64,000 nucleotides of DNA from Candidatus Gastranaerophilales bacterium (GTDB taxonomy: Bacteria > Cyanobacteriota > Vampirovibrionia > Gastranaerophilales > Gastranaerophilaceae): positions 62,001 to 126,000 of the forward strand of contig CALUQE010000002.1 in assembly GCA_944322845.1 (NCBI GenBank). Direction: 5' to 3'. The translations under genes and the position numbers were made by a program. This document shows positions 17,456-29,319 of this stretch, piece after piece. Below the pieces are notes generated by a model. The model worked only from the letters and a program-made list of their open reading frames with translations, did no database searches and was not told where the DNA came from. Numbering within the stretch: the first letter of the stretch is position 1; each line of letters opens with the position of its first letter.

Positions 17456-18355
17456 TTATAATACCATAGCAAGAATCATAAGTATCATTGCACCTATTTC
17501 CATCGCAGTTGACATTCTTTGTGTAAATCTGTTGGAATCATATCTTTGGGAGGATTTTTTGGCTTTGTTAACGCTGTTAAGGCGTTTGATTCTTGATGTT
17601 GTATCTTCGTTAGAGAACTCTGTGCCGAAGGTTTCGTACTCTAATTGAGCCAATTCATCATTTAAATTAGTATTATAATTAGGCACAGGTGCGGCACCGC
17701 CAATAAATTCATCTCCATAATTTGCGTATGGCCTTGAATAGTTACGCTGTCCGAAAGGCATGCTGAATCTGCTGAAAGAGCTTCCTGATAAATCGTCTGA
17801 TGTTAGCATATTTTCTCTGTTGTCGCGGTATTCATGCGCGAATCTATCCGTATAATCCACTGTCTCCGGCATTATTTCTGCTTTAATTCTATCCATTCTG
17901 GTAGAATAATCATCTACGTCATAGACTTTGCCGAACAGCTTCTTTTCTATAGTAACAATTCTTGTATGAAAGTCTCTGTTTTTATAGGTTTCATTAAAAA
18001 GCTTCTTTTCTATTTCATCAACTATAGGATAATTAACCGAACTGTCAGCTACAGCTTCTTCAGCTTCTGCAAAAGTATCTTCAACAGGTGTTATTTCCAG
18101 CCCTATGACATCTGCGGAAATATCTCCGGAGAGCTTTGTTAAACGTTTATTAATATCACCGGTATTTACTTTTCCGTATATTGTATTTTCGAGTCTTTCT
18201 ATTCTTTTTTTAACAGAATCTTTAGGATAGTCAAAACCGTATATGTCATTTTCGATTTTTGAAATTGTACTGGATTGGCTTTTAATAGCTGCATTTACAG
18301 GATAAGAAGTAATTATAAAAAGAAGTATTAATATTGTAGAGATAATTTTTTTCAT
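17456..18355 (-). CDS. Secreted five-repeat protein with a C-terminal hydrophobic segment
   Basis: 299 residues from ATG 18355, which has AAGGTGG upstream. Residues 1-22 (MKKIISTILILLFIITSYPV) form a signal peptide ending in NA-A. A repeat of about 22 residues occurs five times, at about 33-54, 54-75, 114-136, 136-157 and 237-259. Its pattern is I/L-E-x2-I/L-Y/F-G-x2-Y/V-x2-D/E-x4-R-I/L/M-x-R/K-L/I. The first four are tandem pairs joined by acidic linkers; a low-complexity Asn/Tyr/Ser region precedes the fifth. A hydrophobic stretch (EIGAMILMILAMVL) ends the protein, so it may be anchored at both export and C-terminal ends. I recall similar repeats in other Melainabacteria, but know no function. 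Confidence 0.75.
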   Translation of the reverse strand: MKKIISTILILLFIITSYPVNAAIKSQSSTISKIENDIYGFDYPKDSVKKRIERLENTIYGKVNTGDINKRLTKLSGDISADVIGLEITPVEDTFAEAEEAVADSSVNYPIVDEIEKKLFNETYKNRDFHTRIVTIEKKLFGKVYDVDDYSTRMDRIKAEIMPETVDYTDRFAHEYRDNRENMLTSDDLSGSSFSRFSMPFGQRNYSRPYANYGDEFIGGAAPVPNYNTNLNDELAQLEYETFGTEFSNEDTTSRIKRLNSVNKAKKSSQRYDSNRFTQRMSTAMEIGAMILMILAMVL

Positions 18356-18509
18356 AGGGATACCACCTTGTGATACCACTATAAAATTTTGTTTAAATCT
18401 TCTCTATTGAACCGTCAATTAAAATATTTTTCCTTAAAAATCAATAAAATTAAGTAGCTCTCAGAACTAATTACTAAAATAAATTAATAATTCCTTCTAA
18501 TTCCAATGA

Positions 18510-19160
18510 CTAAATATAAAGCCTTGCAAAATCTAAATCACTTTTTATAGTAATCTTAATATTTGTGTAACTACCATTTACAATGTAGACCGGTACCCCC
18601 AGATATTCAAGCATAGATGAATCATCAGTAAAATTACCGTCGCTGAGTTTATCGTGGGCTTCTTTTATTATAGATGTTTTAAAAGCTTGAGGGGTTTGCG
18701 TATTATATAGCTTTGAGCGGTCTATAGTGCGTATAATCCGTCCCTCTTTATCGACTTCCTTTATAGTATCGGTCGTTTTAGTCATAACTGATACTGCCTG
18801 TTTATCGAGTACCGCCTTTAAGACATAATCAATAGTATCTTTGCGTATAAGCGGCCTTGCACCGTCATGAATAAGAACATATGCATTCTTAACGACCTGC
18901 AGTGCGTTGTAAACTGATTTTTGTCTTGTGTTTCCTCCTTCTATAATATTAATTTTCGGATTAGTTAATAATTCCTTTAATTCATCGGTTATAGACGCGT
19001 TTGCCGGTATAATTATTTCAGTTATTTCATCAAAATCAACAAACTTTGAAACGGTTTCTTCTATAACCGTTTTATCTTTAATTTTTTCCAGAAGCTTATT
19101 TGTATTTCCATACCGTGAAGACGTTCCTCCGGCCGGTATTATTACAGAAAATTTATTCAT
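18510..19160 (-). CDS. ispD: 2-C-methyl-D-erythritol 4-phosphate cytidylyltransferase
   Basis: Third step of the MEP isoprenoid pathway, coupling CTP with methylerythritol phosphate. From ATG 19160 it is 216 residues, a normal length. The nucleotide-binding signature is VIIPAGGTSSRYGNTNK; further family segments are TRQKSVYNAL, LIHDGARPLI, NTQTPQAFK and TDDSSMLE. The start overlaps the end of thiL by eight bases, and the ribosome-binding site GGAGGAG (19164-19170) lies inside thiL, which implies coupled translation. An upstream in-frame TTG at 19172 coincides with that site and is unlikely to be the start. Confidence 0.93.
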   Translation of the reverse strand: MNKFSVIIPAGGTSSRYGNTNKLLEKIKDKTVIEETVSKFVDFDEITEIIIPANASITDELKELLTNPKINIIEGGNTRQKSVYNALQVVKNAYVLIHDGARPLIRKDTIDYVLKAVLDKQAVSVMTKTTDTIKEVDKEGRIIRTIDRSKLYNTQTPQAFKTSIIKEAHDKLSDGNFTDDSSMLEYLGVPVYIVNGSYTNIKITIKSDLDFARLYI

Positions 19161-20031
19161 CATCTCCTCCAAAGTGGTTAAACAAGTTTAATTCATCATA
19201 ACTTTTGTATTTTTTATCACCTATTTTGATAACATAATCCTGTTTTTCAAGAACTTCACCTATAATGGTATAGCCATTTACCTGTTTTAAAAACTTTTCA
19301 GGTACTGCCGCAACAAGAATATAGTCCTCTGCTCCGAATATTCCGTCAATATATTCCGAATCTATACTGACCTTGCTTGCCTCCGCGATTTTGTACAAAG
19401 CGTCCGCTAAGCCGTCTGATGTGTCCATCATCGCGTAATCATCATTAATATGCTCAGATATATCCCGTGACAATTGAACGTCTAATTCAGGCTCTAAATT
19501 GGCCCTGATTAAATCCATATTCCTTCCGCCATTTATTAATTCTTTAAGCCCCTTAGAGCTTTTACCGATTTTTTCAAGACAATTAGAAGCAACTATTACC
19601 TTATAACCGGATTTTGCAGCGCTTCTGGATGAAATCCTGCGTCCAGCAGTCTTTCCGATAGTTGCAACTGATATAAAAACCTTATCAGCTCCCGTTATAT
19701 CGCCCCCGACAATTTTAGCACCGCACAGAGCCTGTTTTGCTCCGCTGTAAAATTCCGCAACAAAATCTTCTGATATATCCTTAGGCAAAGATAAAGCAAT
19801 TGTAATATATGCAGGCTCAGCTCCTGACGCTAAAATATCACTTACATTGACCGCAACTGATTTATAACCGAGCTGATAGGGACTGCACCATTCACTTTTA
19901 AAATGAATATCTTCTACAAGACTGTCTTGAGAAATTACAATCCCCAAATCTTCGAGATAAGCACAATCATCTCCAATATACTTATCTCCGATTTGTTCTT
20001 TTATTACCTTTATTAAATCCAGTTCTTTCAT
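19153..20031 (-). CDS. thiL: Thiamine-monophosphate kinase
   Basis: Phosphorylates thiamine monophosphate to thiamine diphosphate, the last step of the cofactor pathway. 292 residues, somewhat short for ThiL. Motifs of the PurM-like fold are visible: IGDDCAYLE near residue 19, QDSLVEDIHF, SVAVNVSDILASGAEPAYITIALSLP, VGGDITG and MMDTSDGLADALYKIAEAS. The C-terminal region is shorter than in typical enzymes but ends in the usual TIIGEVLE-like strand. It lies 47 bases after lysS across a strong palindrome and overlaps ispD, so at least thiL-ispD form one unit. Confidence 0.92.
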   Translation of the reverse strand: MKELDLIKVIKEQIGDKYIGDDCAYLEDLGIVISQDSLVEDIHFKSEWCSPYQLGYKSVAVNVSDILASGAEPAYITIALSLPKDISEDFVAEFYSGAKQALCGAKIVGGDITGADKVFISVATIGKTAGRRISSRSAAKSGYKVIVASNCLEKIGKSSKGLKELINGGRNMDLIRANLEPELDVQLSRDISEHINDDYAMMDTSDGLADALYKIAEASKVSIDSEYIDGIFGAEDYILVAAVPEKFLKQVNGYTIIGEVLEKQDYVIKIGDKKYKSYDELNLFNHFGGDDE

Positions 20032-20045
20032 ATCACATTTTAGAG

Positions 20046-20071
20046 GGGCGGAGCTTTTAAAAGCTCCGCCC
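20046..20071. terminator. Perfect 26-base palindrome between lysS and thiL
   Basis: GGGCGGAGCTTTT (20046-20058) is followed at once by its exact reverse complement (20059-20071). In RNA it can form a GC-rich hairpin after the lysS stop. No real T run follows on the minus strand (CCTCTAAAA), so it may attenuate or protect mRNA ends between lysS and thiL and not fully terminate. A similar GGGGCGGA hairpin ends the gene at 33348. Confidence 0.6.
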
Positions 20072-20078
20072 TTATTAA

Positions 20079-21614
20079 CTAATTCTCAATTTTCTTTAAT
20101 GTCGGGAACGCGATTACATCTCTAATTGTAGGTGAATTTGTCAGAAGCATTACCAGCCTGTCAATTCCCATTCCCATACCGCCTGTCGGCGCAAGACCGT
20201 ATTCAAGAGCGTTGATATAATCCTCATCAATCGGCATAGCCTCTTCATCTCCGTTTGCTTTTGCAAGAGCTTGTGCTTCAAATCTGTGACGCTGATCAAT
20301 AGGGTCAGTAAGTTCGGAAAACGCATTTGCGATTTCCCAGCCGTTAACCCTAGTCTCAAAACGTTCTGTCAGTCTGTCATTATCACGGTGAACCTTTGCC
20401 AGAGGAGAAATTTCTCTCGGATAATCAATGATATGTATAGGTTGAATTAAAGTCGGTTCAACGGTTGCCTCAAATACAGCTTCAACAACCTGTCCCCAGT
20501 TCATTTCTTCATCGACTTCAACATGCATTGCTTTTGCTTTGTCATAAGCTTCCTTAGCGGTAAAGAATTCACCAAAGTCTACGCCTGTGTATTCTTTAAT
20601 TGCTCCGAGCATTGTTTTTCTGTCCCATGGCGGAGTTAAGTCTATTTCATTATCGCCGTATTTGATTTTTGTAGTTCCGAGAACCTCCTGAGCAACATAA
20701 GCTACAAGATTTTCTGTTAAAACCATCATTTCATTGTAATCCACATAAGATTGGTAAAGTTCAATCATGGTAAATTCCGGATTATGACGCGTATCAATAC
20801 CTTCATTTCTGAAACATCTAGATAGTTCAAAGATTTTTTCATTCAAACCGCCGACCATAAGTCTTTTTAAATGAAGTTCAGGAGCTATTCTCAGAGTTAA
20901 GTCCATATTTAAAGCATTATGGTGTGTAATAAACGGTCTGGCATTAGCGCCGGAAGCCTGCGTATGAAGCATTGGAGTTTCAACTTCCAAAAATCCCTGC
21001 TTAGTCAGATATTCTCTTACTTTTTGAATTATAAGGCTTCTTTTTCTGAAAGTATCTCTTGTTTTTTCATTAACAATTAAATCCACATATCTCTGACGGT
21101 ATTTTGTCTCTGTGTCGGACATTGTGTGGTACATTTTTAACTGTTCGAGCTTTTCTTCGCTTATTTGCTTATTTGGAAGCGGAAGAAGGGATTTTGAAAG
21201 CATTTTGAAGTTTTTTGCTTTAATTGATAATTCTCCGCGCGGAGTTCTTCTTATGGAACCGTAAAAACCTAATATATCACCAATATCAACCAGTTTAAGA
21301 GTTTTAACCATTTCAGGGTCCATATTTTCTTTGTGTGAAAAAATCTGGATTTTTCCTGTTGTATCCATAAGATCGATAAACATTCCTGAATTTCTGATAG
21401 CCATAACTCTTCCGGCTACAGAATAGAAATCTTCAGTCTCTTCACCTGCAGGAAGGTCTTTATATTTTTCCTGCAAATCTTTTGCATCAGCATCCTTATC
21501 AAATGAATACGGATATGGATTAATACCTTTATCAGCGAGTTCGGCGAGTTTTTGAATTCTTGTTTGTCTTATTGATTCTTTTGCCGAAACGGGTTCTTTT
21601 GTTTGTTGTGTCAT
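20079..21614 (-). CDS. lysS: Lysyl-tRNA synthetase, class II
   Basis: Charges tRNA-Lys with lysine. 511 residues, typical of bacterial LysS. The N-terminal OB-fold anticodon domain (about 50-150) includes AGRVMAIRNSGMFIDLMD. Class II motif 1 lies in LIIQKVREYLTKQGFLEVETPML, motif 2 in FRNEGIDTRHNPEFTMIELYQSY (about residues 265-287), and motif 3 in GGMGMGIDRLVMLL near the end. The start ATG at 21614 has an AGGA-like site (GAGGAT). It is the first gene of the minus-strand group lysS, thiL, ispD. Confidence 0.97.
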   Translation of the reverse strand: MTQQTKEPVSAKESIRQTRIQKLAELADKGINPYPYSFDKDADAKDLQEKYKDLPAGEETEDFYSVAGRVMAIRNSGMFIDLMDTTGKIQIFSHKENMDPEMVKTLKLVDIGDILGFYGSIRRTPRGELSIKAKNFKMLSKSLLPLPNKQISEEKLEQLKMYHTMSDTETKYRQRYVDLIVNEKTRDTFRKRSLIIQKVREYLTKQGFLEVETPMLHTQASGANARPFITHHNALNMDLTLRIAPELHLKRLMVGGLNEKIFELSRCFRNEGIDTRHNPEFTMIELYQSYVDYNEMMVLTENLVAYVAQEVLGTTKIKYGDNEIDLTPPWDRKTMLGAIKEYTGVDFGEFFTAKEAYDKAKAMHVEVDEEMNWGQVVEAVFEATVEPTLIQPIHIIDYPREISPLAKVHRDNDRLTERFETRVNGWEIANAFSELTDPIDQRHRFEAQALAKANGDEEAMPIDEDYINALEYGLAPTGGMGMGIDRLVMLLTNSPTIRDVIAFPTLKKIEN

Positions 21615-21689
21615 TTTATTAAATCCTCATATTTACAATTACTCTTAATAAGTATTTTATCATAAATATTTTTGTGCAAAAATAAAGCT

Positions 21690-22004
21690 ATGAAGATTTT
21701 ACCGATTATACAAAACACAAACCGAAATATAAAAGCGGCATCTGTAAGATTTAAAAATGCATATCATACGGGCTATAATGACGCCAGTACTTATTCCAGA
21801 GAGCACAACTACGGCAGTATCAGAAGAGCTTACGGAATAAGCAAAGGAGTTACAAAAGAAATAGCGAAAGCAACAACGATTGATGATTTACCATATATAG
21901 CCGGTGCAATCGGATTTCTTACGCCGATTCCTTTAGCGAGCCCGGTAATGCTCGGGCTAGGTAAAATTGCCCAGATTGTAATTAAGCGTCTTCATAAACC
22001 TTAA
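21690..22004 (+). CDS. Small hypothetical protein with hydrophobic C-terminal half
   Basis: 104 residues from ATG 21690. The N-terminal half is basic and polar (VRFKNAYHTGYNDASTYSREH). The C-terminal half has a hydrophobic Gly/Pro-rich segment (IAGAIGFLTPIPLASPVMLGLGKIAQIV), which could be one membrane hairpin, and a basic tail. I do not recognise it. An in-frame TTG at 21672 is also possible; neither start has a convincing Shine-Dalgarno. A good terminator follows, which supports a real monocistronic gene. Confidence 0.6.
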   Translation: MKILPIIQNTNRNIKAASVRFKNAYHTGYNDASTYSREHNYGSIRRAYGISKGVTKEIAKATTIDDLPYIAGAIGFLTPIPLASPVMLGLGKIAQIVIKRLHKP

Positions 22005-22064
22005 TAAAACGATTTACAAATGACTGTATATCTGATATACTCAAATTGTGAATAGTTTCTTAGA

Positions 22065-22096
22065 AAAAGAACGGTTATTATTCCCGTTCTTTTTTT
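22065..22096 (+). terminator. Rho-independent terminator
   Basis: AAAGAACGG (22066-22074) pairs with CCGTTCTTT (22084-22092), and the T run continues to 22096. It ends the small hypothetical gene and isolates the rimP-nusA unit. Confidence 0.85.
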
Positions 22097-22157
22097 ATTA
22101 GTGGGTAAATCTCTTATTGGCAGTTACCGTACCCTAGACATAACAGGAAGGAGTCTT

Positions 22158-22640
22158 ATGAAGCAGGAAATTAACAGACACGAAATCTTGGAAAAGATAA
22201 CGCCGCTCATTGAAAATACTGCAATGAGATTTAACCTTATTCCTATAGAAATTGAATTTATAAAAGAAAACCACAAATGGTTTTTGAGAATATATCTTTA
22301 TTCCTACGAAAAAGACATAACACTGGATGATTGCGAGAATGTTACAAGAAGTCTTAATGACTTTTTGGATGAACTTATTCCCGTTAAATACTATCTGGAG
22401 GTTTCATCTCCGGGACTTGAGAGAAAATTCAAGTCCGATAAAGAGTTTTTAATCTTTAAAGGCAGAAGAATCAGTCTCAAGCTGAAAACTCCGCTTGAAG
22501 GAGAAACAGAAAAAATATTTAAAGGTGAAATTTTGGACTGGGATGACAATAACGGTTTAAAATTCCTGAGATTTGAGGATGGGGAAGAACTTGAAATCCC
22601 TAAATCAAATATACAATCAGCAAAATTATACATAGATTAA
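22158..22640 (+). CDS. rimP: Ribosome maturation factor RimP
   Basis: Needed for assembly of the 30S ribosomal subunit. 160 residues from ATG 22158, preceded by AGGAAGGAG. The family shows as PIEIEFIKENHKWFLRIYLY, then ITLDDCENVTRSLNDFLDELI, and the signature YYLEVSSPGLERKFKSDKEF near residue 82, followed by an SH3-like C-terminal domain (GEILDWDDNNGLKFLRFEDG). An upstream in-frame GTG at 22101 would add 19 unconserved residues. It precedes nusA by 17 bases, the usual rimP-nusA pairing. Confidence 0.95.
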   Translation: MKQEINRHEILEKITPLIENTAMRFNLIPIEIEFIKENHKWFLRIYLYSYEKDITLDDCENVTRSLNDFLDELIPVKYYLEVSSPGLERKFKSDKEFLIFKGRRISLKLKTPLEGETEKIFKGEILDWDDNNGLKFLRFEDGEELEIPKSNIQSAKLYID

Positions 22641-22657
22641 GATAAGGAGAATAAATA

Positions 22658-23896
22658 ATGATTAAAATCGGAACAGCATTATTTGAAGCTTGCGAAGAGC
22701 TGGAAAGAGAAAGAGGAATATCAAAAGAAGTTTTGATATCTTCATTATGCGACGCTATGGTTGCGGCTTACAAAAAGCACATGCACGTTAAAGAAGCTGC
22801 AAACATAGAAGCAATTTTGGACGAACAGACAGGCGAAATCGGTGTATTTAGCACTAAAACAGTTGTTGAAACTGTAGAAGATCCTGATACACAAATTTCA
22901 TTGGAAGATGCTAAAGAAATAGATGACGAAGTTGAAGTAGATGACGAAGTTAAAATTGAAGTTACTCCGGAACAGTTCGGCCGTATCGCAGCTCAATCAG
23001 CAAAACAGGTTATTACACAAAGAATCAGAGATGCTGAAAGAAATAATATTTTAAATGAATTCCTTGAAAAGAAAGGAACATTAACCACCGGTATTATCCA
23101 AAGAGTTGAAAATAGAAATGTTATCGTAAATATCGGTAAAACAGATGCAATAATGCCTCAAAAAGAACAGATTCCGCGTGAATACTACAAACCTGGTAAC
23201 AGAATCAGAGTATTTGTTCTTAATGTAAAAGAAACAAACAGACTTCCTCAGGTTATAGTATCACATGCACACCCTGAAATTGTAAGAGAACTCTTTGAAC
23301 TTGAAGTTCCGGAAATTGAAGACGGAATTGTAGAAATTAAATCAATTGCAAGAGAAGCCGGTTTCAGAACAAAAATCGCAGTTTGGTCAAATGATCCGGA
23401 AGTAGATTCCGTAGGCGCCTGCATCGGTCCAAGAGGTTCAAGAATACAAACTATTGTAGGCGAATTAAAGAACGAAAAAATCGATATCGTAAGATGGTCT
23501 CCGGATCCGGTTGAGTATATAGTAAACGCAATCTCTCCTGCAAGAGTTGTATCTGTAGATATTATGACAGATGATGAAGAAACTAAAGATGCTCTTGTTG
23601 TAGTTCCTGATGATCAGTTATCTCTGGCAATCGGAAGAGAAGGTCAAAACGTAAGACTGGCTCACAGATTAACCGGCTGGAAGATTGATATTAAGAGTGT
23701 TTCTCAAATGGAAAATGAAGAAGCTTCAAGAACTGAAAATTACGATTACAACGAAGAAGCTCCGGATGAAGAAGAACGTCCGGTTGATTCTGATGAAATT
23801 CAGGAAGAAATTGAAGAAGAAATGAACCAGCAGGTTCTTGATGAAGAAGACTTACAGGATGAAGCACAGGAAGAAGAAACTTCCGAAGAAGAATAA
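22658..23896 (+). CDS. nusA: Transcription termination/antitermination factor NusA
   Basis: Binds RNA polymerase and nascent RNA and modulates pausing, termination and antitermination. 412 residues. N-terminal polymerase-binding domain (about 1-130), S1 domain (about 133-200, GIIQRVENRNVIVNIGKTDAIMPQ), KH1 with GACIGPRGSRIQTIV (about 252-266), and KH2 with LAIGREGQNVRLAHRLTG (about 324-341). The last 60 residues are an acidic tail instead of the repeat domains of E. coli NusA. A terminator follows directly, so ylxR and infB, which commonly continue this operon, are not here. Confidence 0.97.
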   Translation: MIKIGTALFEACEELERERGISKEVLISSLCDAMVAAYKKHMHVKEAANIEAILDEQTGEIGVFSTKTVVETVEDPDTQISLEDAKEIDDEVEVDDEVKIEVTPEQFGRIAAQSAKQVITQRIRDAERNNILNEFLEKKGTLTTGIIQRVENRNVIVNIGKTDAIMPQKEQIPREYYKPGNRIRVFVLNVKETNRLPQVIVSHAHPEIVRELFELEVPEIEDGIVEIKSIAREAGFRTKIAVWSNDPEVDSVGACIGPRGSRIQTIVGELKNEKIDIVRWSPDPVEYIVNAISPARVVSVDIMTDDEETKDALVVVPDDQLSLAIGREGQNVRLAHRLTGWKIDIKSVSQMENEEASRTENYDYNEEAPDEEERPVDSDEIQEEIEEEMNQQVLDEEDLQDEAQEEETSEEE

Positions 23897-23907
23897 ATTA
23901 CTAACAG

Positions 23908-23940
23908 AAATGCGGTCGGGATAAAATCCCGACCGCATTT
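23908..23940. terminator. Bidirectional terminator after nusA
   Basis: A perfect 15-base stem: AAATGCGGTCGGGAT (23908-23922), AAA loop, ATCCCGACCGCATTT (23926-23940), then CTTAAT. It lies between nusA and the convergent gene ending at 23953, and reads well in both directions. Confidence 0.88.
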
Positions 23941-23952
23941 CTTAATAAAAAA

Positions 23953-24399
23953 CTAATTTTGATGCGAATTTATTTCATCTGAATTACTTTCGACTACTTG
24001 TATATCAGTTTTCTGCTCGCCTTCTTGGATTTTTAATTCTGCCTCACGGGCTTTCAACATCGCCTGAACAATTTTATCTTCCGTATTATTCTTTTTTAAA
24101 TCTGCAAAAACAGCTTTTAACTCATCTTCATTAAGCCCTTTAGGCGTTTTTACACATACAACAATTCTGTTTTTCTTAAACGTAAAATATGAGGCAATCA
24201 TAATTCCCCATAATAGTACGCCTTGCAGCAGACCTATCAGCGGAGCTGAGTCAAAATATCCGGCAATAAAATTCCAAATATGCATAGCTACCCAGCCCGG
24301 AAAAATTATAAAACCAACGGTCAGGCAGCACAAGACCATACCGAGTATTATTAAGCCCCGTACACCTCTAACTTGTATTACATTTAAATTCTTTTTCAT
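23953..24399 (-). CDS. Small two-span membrane protein (unknown)
   Basis: 148 residues: a short basic N-terminus, two hydrophobic segments (about 13-40 and 55-73), then a charged cytoplasmic tail containing helix-forming Lys/Glu runs (EDKIVQAMLKAREAELKIQEGEQK). I do not recognise a family. The ATG at 24399 follows GAGG, 12 bases after the ligA stop, so it is the last gene of the minus-strand operon that includes ligA. Confidence 0.7.
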   Translation of the reverse strand: MKKNLNVIQVRGVRGLIILGMVLCCLTVGFIIFPGWVAMHIWNFIAGYFDSAPLIGLLQGVLLWGIMIASYFTFKKNRIVVCVKTPKGLNEDELKAVFADLKKNNTEDKIVQAMLKAREAELKIQEGEQKTDIQVVESNSDEINSHQN

Positions 24400-24411
24400 T
24401 AAAACCTCATT

Positions 24412-27646
<3,235 letters not shown>

Positions 27647-27661
27647 CGGTACACTCCGAAA

Positions 27662-28210
27662 CTAGCCAACCAGATTATTAACTCCCGCATCTTCAATGCC
27701 CGATTTAGAAGTCACTCTAACATCTGAGATTGTACCGTTAAACTTATATTTTTCGCCCTCTAAAGTCACAGGGAGTCCCATTTTAATTTTGTTTCCACCA
27801 ACTACGGCACCATCTTTTGTAATTTTTGCAGTATCGGTAATTGTTACAATAGCATCATAAATTGACGGCTGCGCAGGATCTTTGACAAGAATATACTGTT
27901 CCTTTGCCTTTGAACTTGCGATTATTGTTTGTCTGGCCTGAGATGTAACTTTTACAACATTTAATTCTGTGTACGGAACATTCCTGATTGTTATAAAAGT
28001 CTTATCATCCGCTTTTATAGGGAATTCATCACCGGTAACAGTGACACCTCGTAAGAAGACCTGAAAAGTAATCGGAGATGTTGCTTCAATTTGCTTGTCA
28101 GCAGTCTGACGGAAATGCTTTGTTGTAGCTACACCAACAACCAGAGCAATAACAACACCTAAAACTATTACTATATCAACAATATTAAACTTGCCAAACA
28201 CATTTTTCAC
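27662..28210 (-). CDS. DUF4330-like membrane-anchored protein
   Basis: 182 residues: one N-terminal membrane span (FNIVDIVIVLGVVIALVVGV) preceded by a short basic segment, then an extracytoplasmic beta-rich domain. The start pattern KFNIVD before the span and the following TFQVFLRGV strand resemble DUF4330, known mainly from Cyanobacteria. Function is unknown. It lies two bases after the sugar-kinase gene and 15 before the O-antigen ligase, so it probably acts in envelope or polysaccharide assembly, which is inference. Confidence 0.65.
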   Translation of the reverse strand: MKNVFGKFNIVDIVIVLGVVIALVVGVATTKHFRQTADKQIEATSPITFQVFLRGVTVTGDEFPIKADDKTFITIRNVPYTELNVVKVTSQARQTIIASSKAKEQYILVKDPAQPSIYDAIVTITDTAKITKDGAVVGGNKIKMGLPVTLEGEKYKFNGTISDVRVTSKSGIEDAGVNNLVG

Positions 28211-28212
28211 AA

Positions 28213-29238
28213 TTATTCTCCTTCATCTATATTAAAGTTCTCGGGAATTGAGTCTAAAATTTCATCAATTGAAGTTGTTGCACACCCGAATTGTTTTATA
28301 ACAATTCCGGCCGCAATATTGCCTATTACAGCTGCTAAAGCAGGATTTGCACCTGATGCTAAGGCCAGTGTGTATAAAGCTGTTACAGTATCTCCCGCAC
28401 CGGTGACATCAAAAACTTCTGCTTTATTGAATACCGGAATATGCGTGTAATGTCCGTTATTATCAACAACAACCATACCCTCAGAACCGCATGTAATTAA
28501 AATTGATTCAGCTCCTGACTGTTCAAGCAAAATATTTGCAGCTTTCAAAAAATCTTCTTTCGATTTTAAGTAAAACCCTACATGTTTTTGGGTATCAGGA
28601 AGATTCGGAGTCATCGATGTTACTCCGTAATACTTGTCCAAATTTTTTTGTGCATCAACAACTATTTTTTTACGGTACTTATTAGCACTTCTTATTGAAG
28701 CACGAATAATTTTTTCAGTTAATGTACCAATATGATAGTCTGATAAAATTACAGCATCACATTCTGGAATCATTTTTTCTATTTCAGAAATAACCTTGTC
28801 CTCGGTCTCTGATGACAAAGGTTCTTTTGTCTGTCTGTCGATTCTTACGATTTGCTGCGTTATAGAATGAGAACAAGAGCCTGAAATTCTTGTTTTCGTA
28901 ATAGTTTTTCTGTTTTTATCTGTTATAAGAGCTGAGCAATCAATATTTGCCTCATTAAAAGCATTTTTTAGGTCATTTGCCTGATAGTCATCGCCAATAA
29001 CACCTACTACACAGACTTTGCCGTCATTAATCGCTGCAACGTTATGTGCAGCATTAGATGCACCGCCTAAAATAAATTTTGTATGAGTATGTTGAAGAAT
29101 TAGAACAGGCGCTTCGCGAGAGATACGTTCAGTGTCGCCGTATACCATTTCATCCAGAGCCAAATCACCTATTACAAGGATTTTTGCATTTTTTAAATTC
29201 TTAATATTACTGACCAGCTGCTCTTTATCAATATACAT
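28213..29238 (-). CDS. PfkB-family kinase, RfaE1/HldE kinase-domain type (heptose phosphate kinase)
   Basis: 341 residues of the ribokinase fold. ILVIGDLALDEMVYGDTERISREAPVLIL near residues 19-48 and GGASNAAHNVAAINDGKVCVVGVIGDD match the RfaE1 kinase domain, which makes heptose 1,7-bisphosphate for ADP-heptose. The catalytic segment is DVTGAGDTVTALYTLAL near residue 275. The nucleotidyltransferase half of bifunctional HldE is absent. ADP-heptose feeds lipopolysaccharide cores and other glycans and is an innate immune signal, so the product could matter in a host. Substrate is inferred from similarity only. AGAGAG precedes the ATG. Confidence 0.82.
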   Translation of the reverse strand: MYIDKEQLVSNIKNLKNAKILVIGDLALDEMVYGDTERISREAPVLILQHTHTKFILGGASNAAHNVAAINDGKVCVVGVIGDDYQANDLKNAFNEANIDCSALITDKNRKTITKTRISGSCSHSITQQIVRIDRQTKEPLSSETEDKVISEIEKMIPECDAVILSDYHIGTLTEKIIRASIRSANKYRKKIVVDAQKNLDKYYGVTSMTPNLPDTQKHVGFYLKSKEDFLKAANILLEQSGAESILITCGSEGMVVVDNNGHYTHIPVFNKAEVFDVTGAGDTVTALYTLALASGANPALAAVIGNIAAGIVIKQFGCATTSIDEILDSIPENFNIDEGE

Positions 29239-29255
29239 TTCAATCTCTCTTATGA

Positions 29256-29284
29256 TTGCCTAATGACTAAATCTCATATATAAT
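29256..29284 (+). promoter_or_regulatory. Predicted sigma-70 promoter for the gene at 29320
   Basis: TTGCCT (29256-29261), 17-base spacer, TATAAT (29279-29284). It lies in the divergent region 29239-29319, with AGAGAG before the ATG at 29320. Confidence 0.55.
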
Positions 29285-29319
29285 ATAATCATACTATAAA
29301 CATAAAAAGAGAGTCATGC

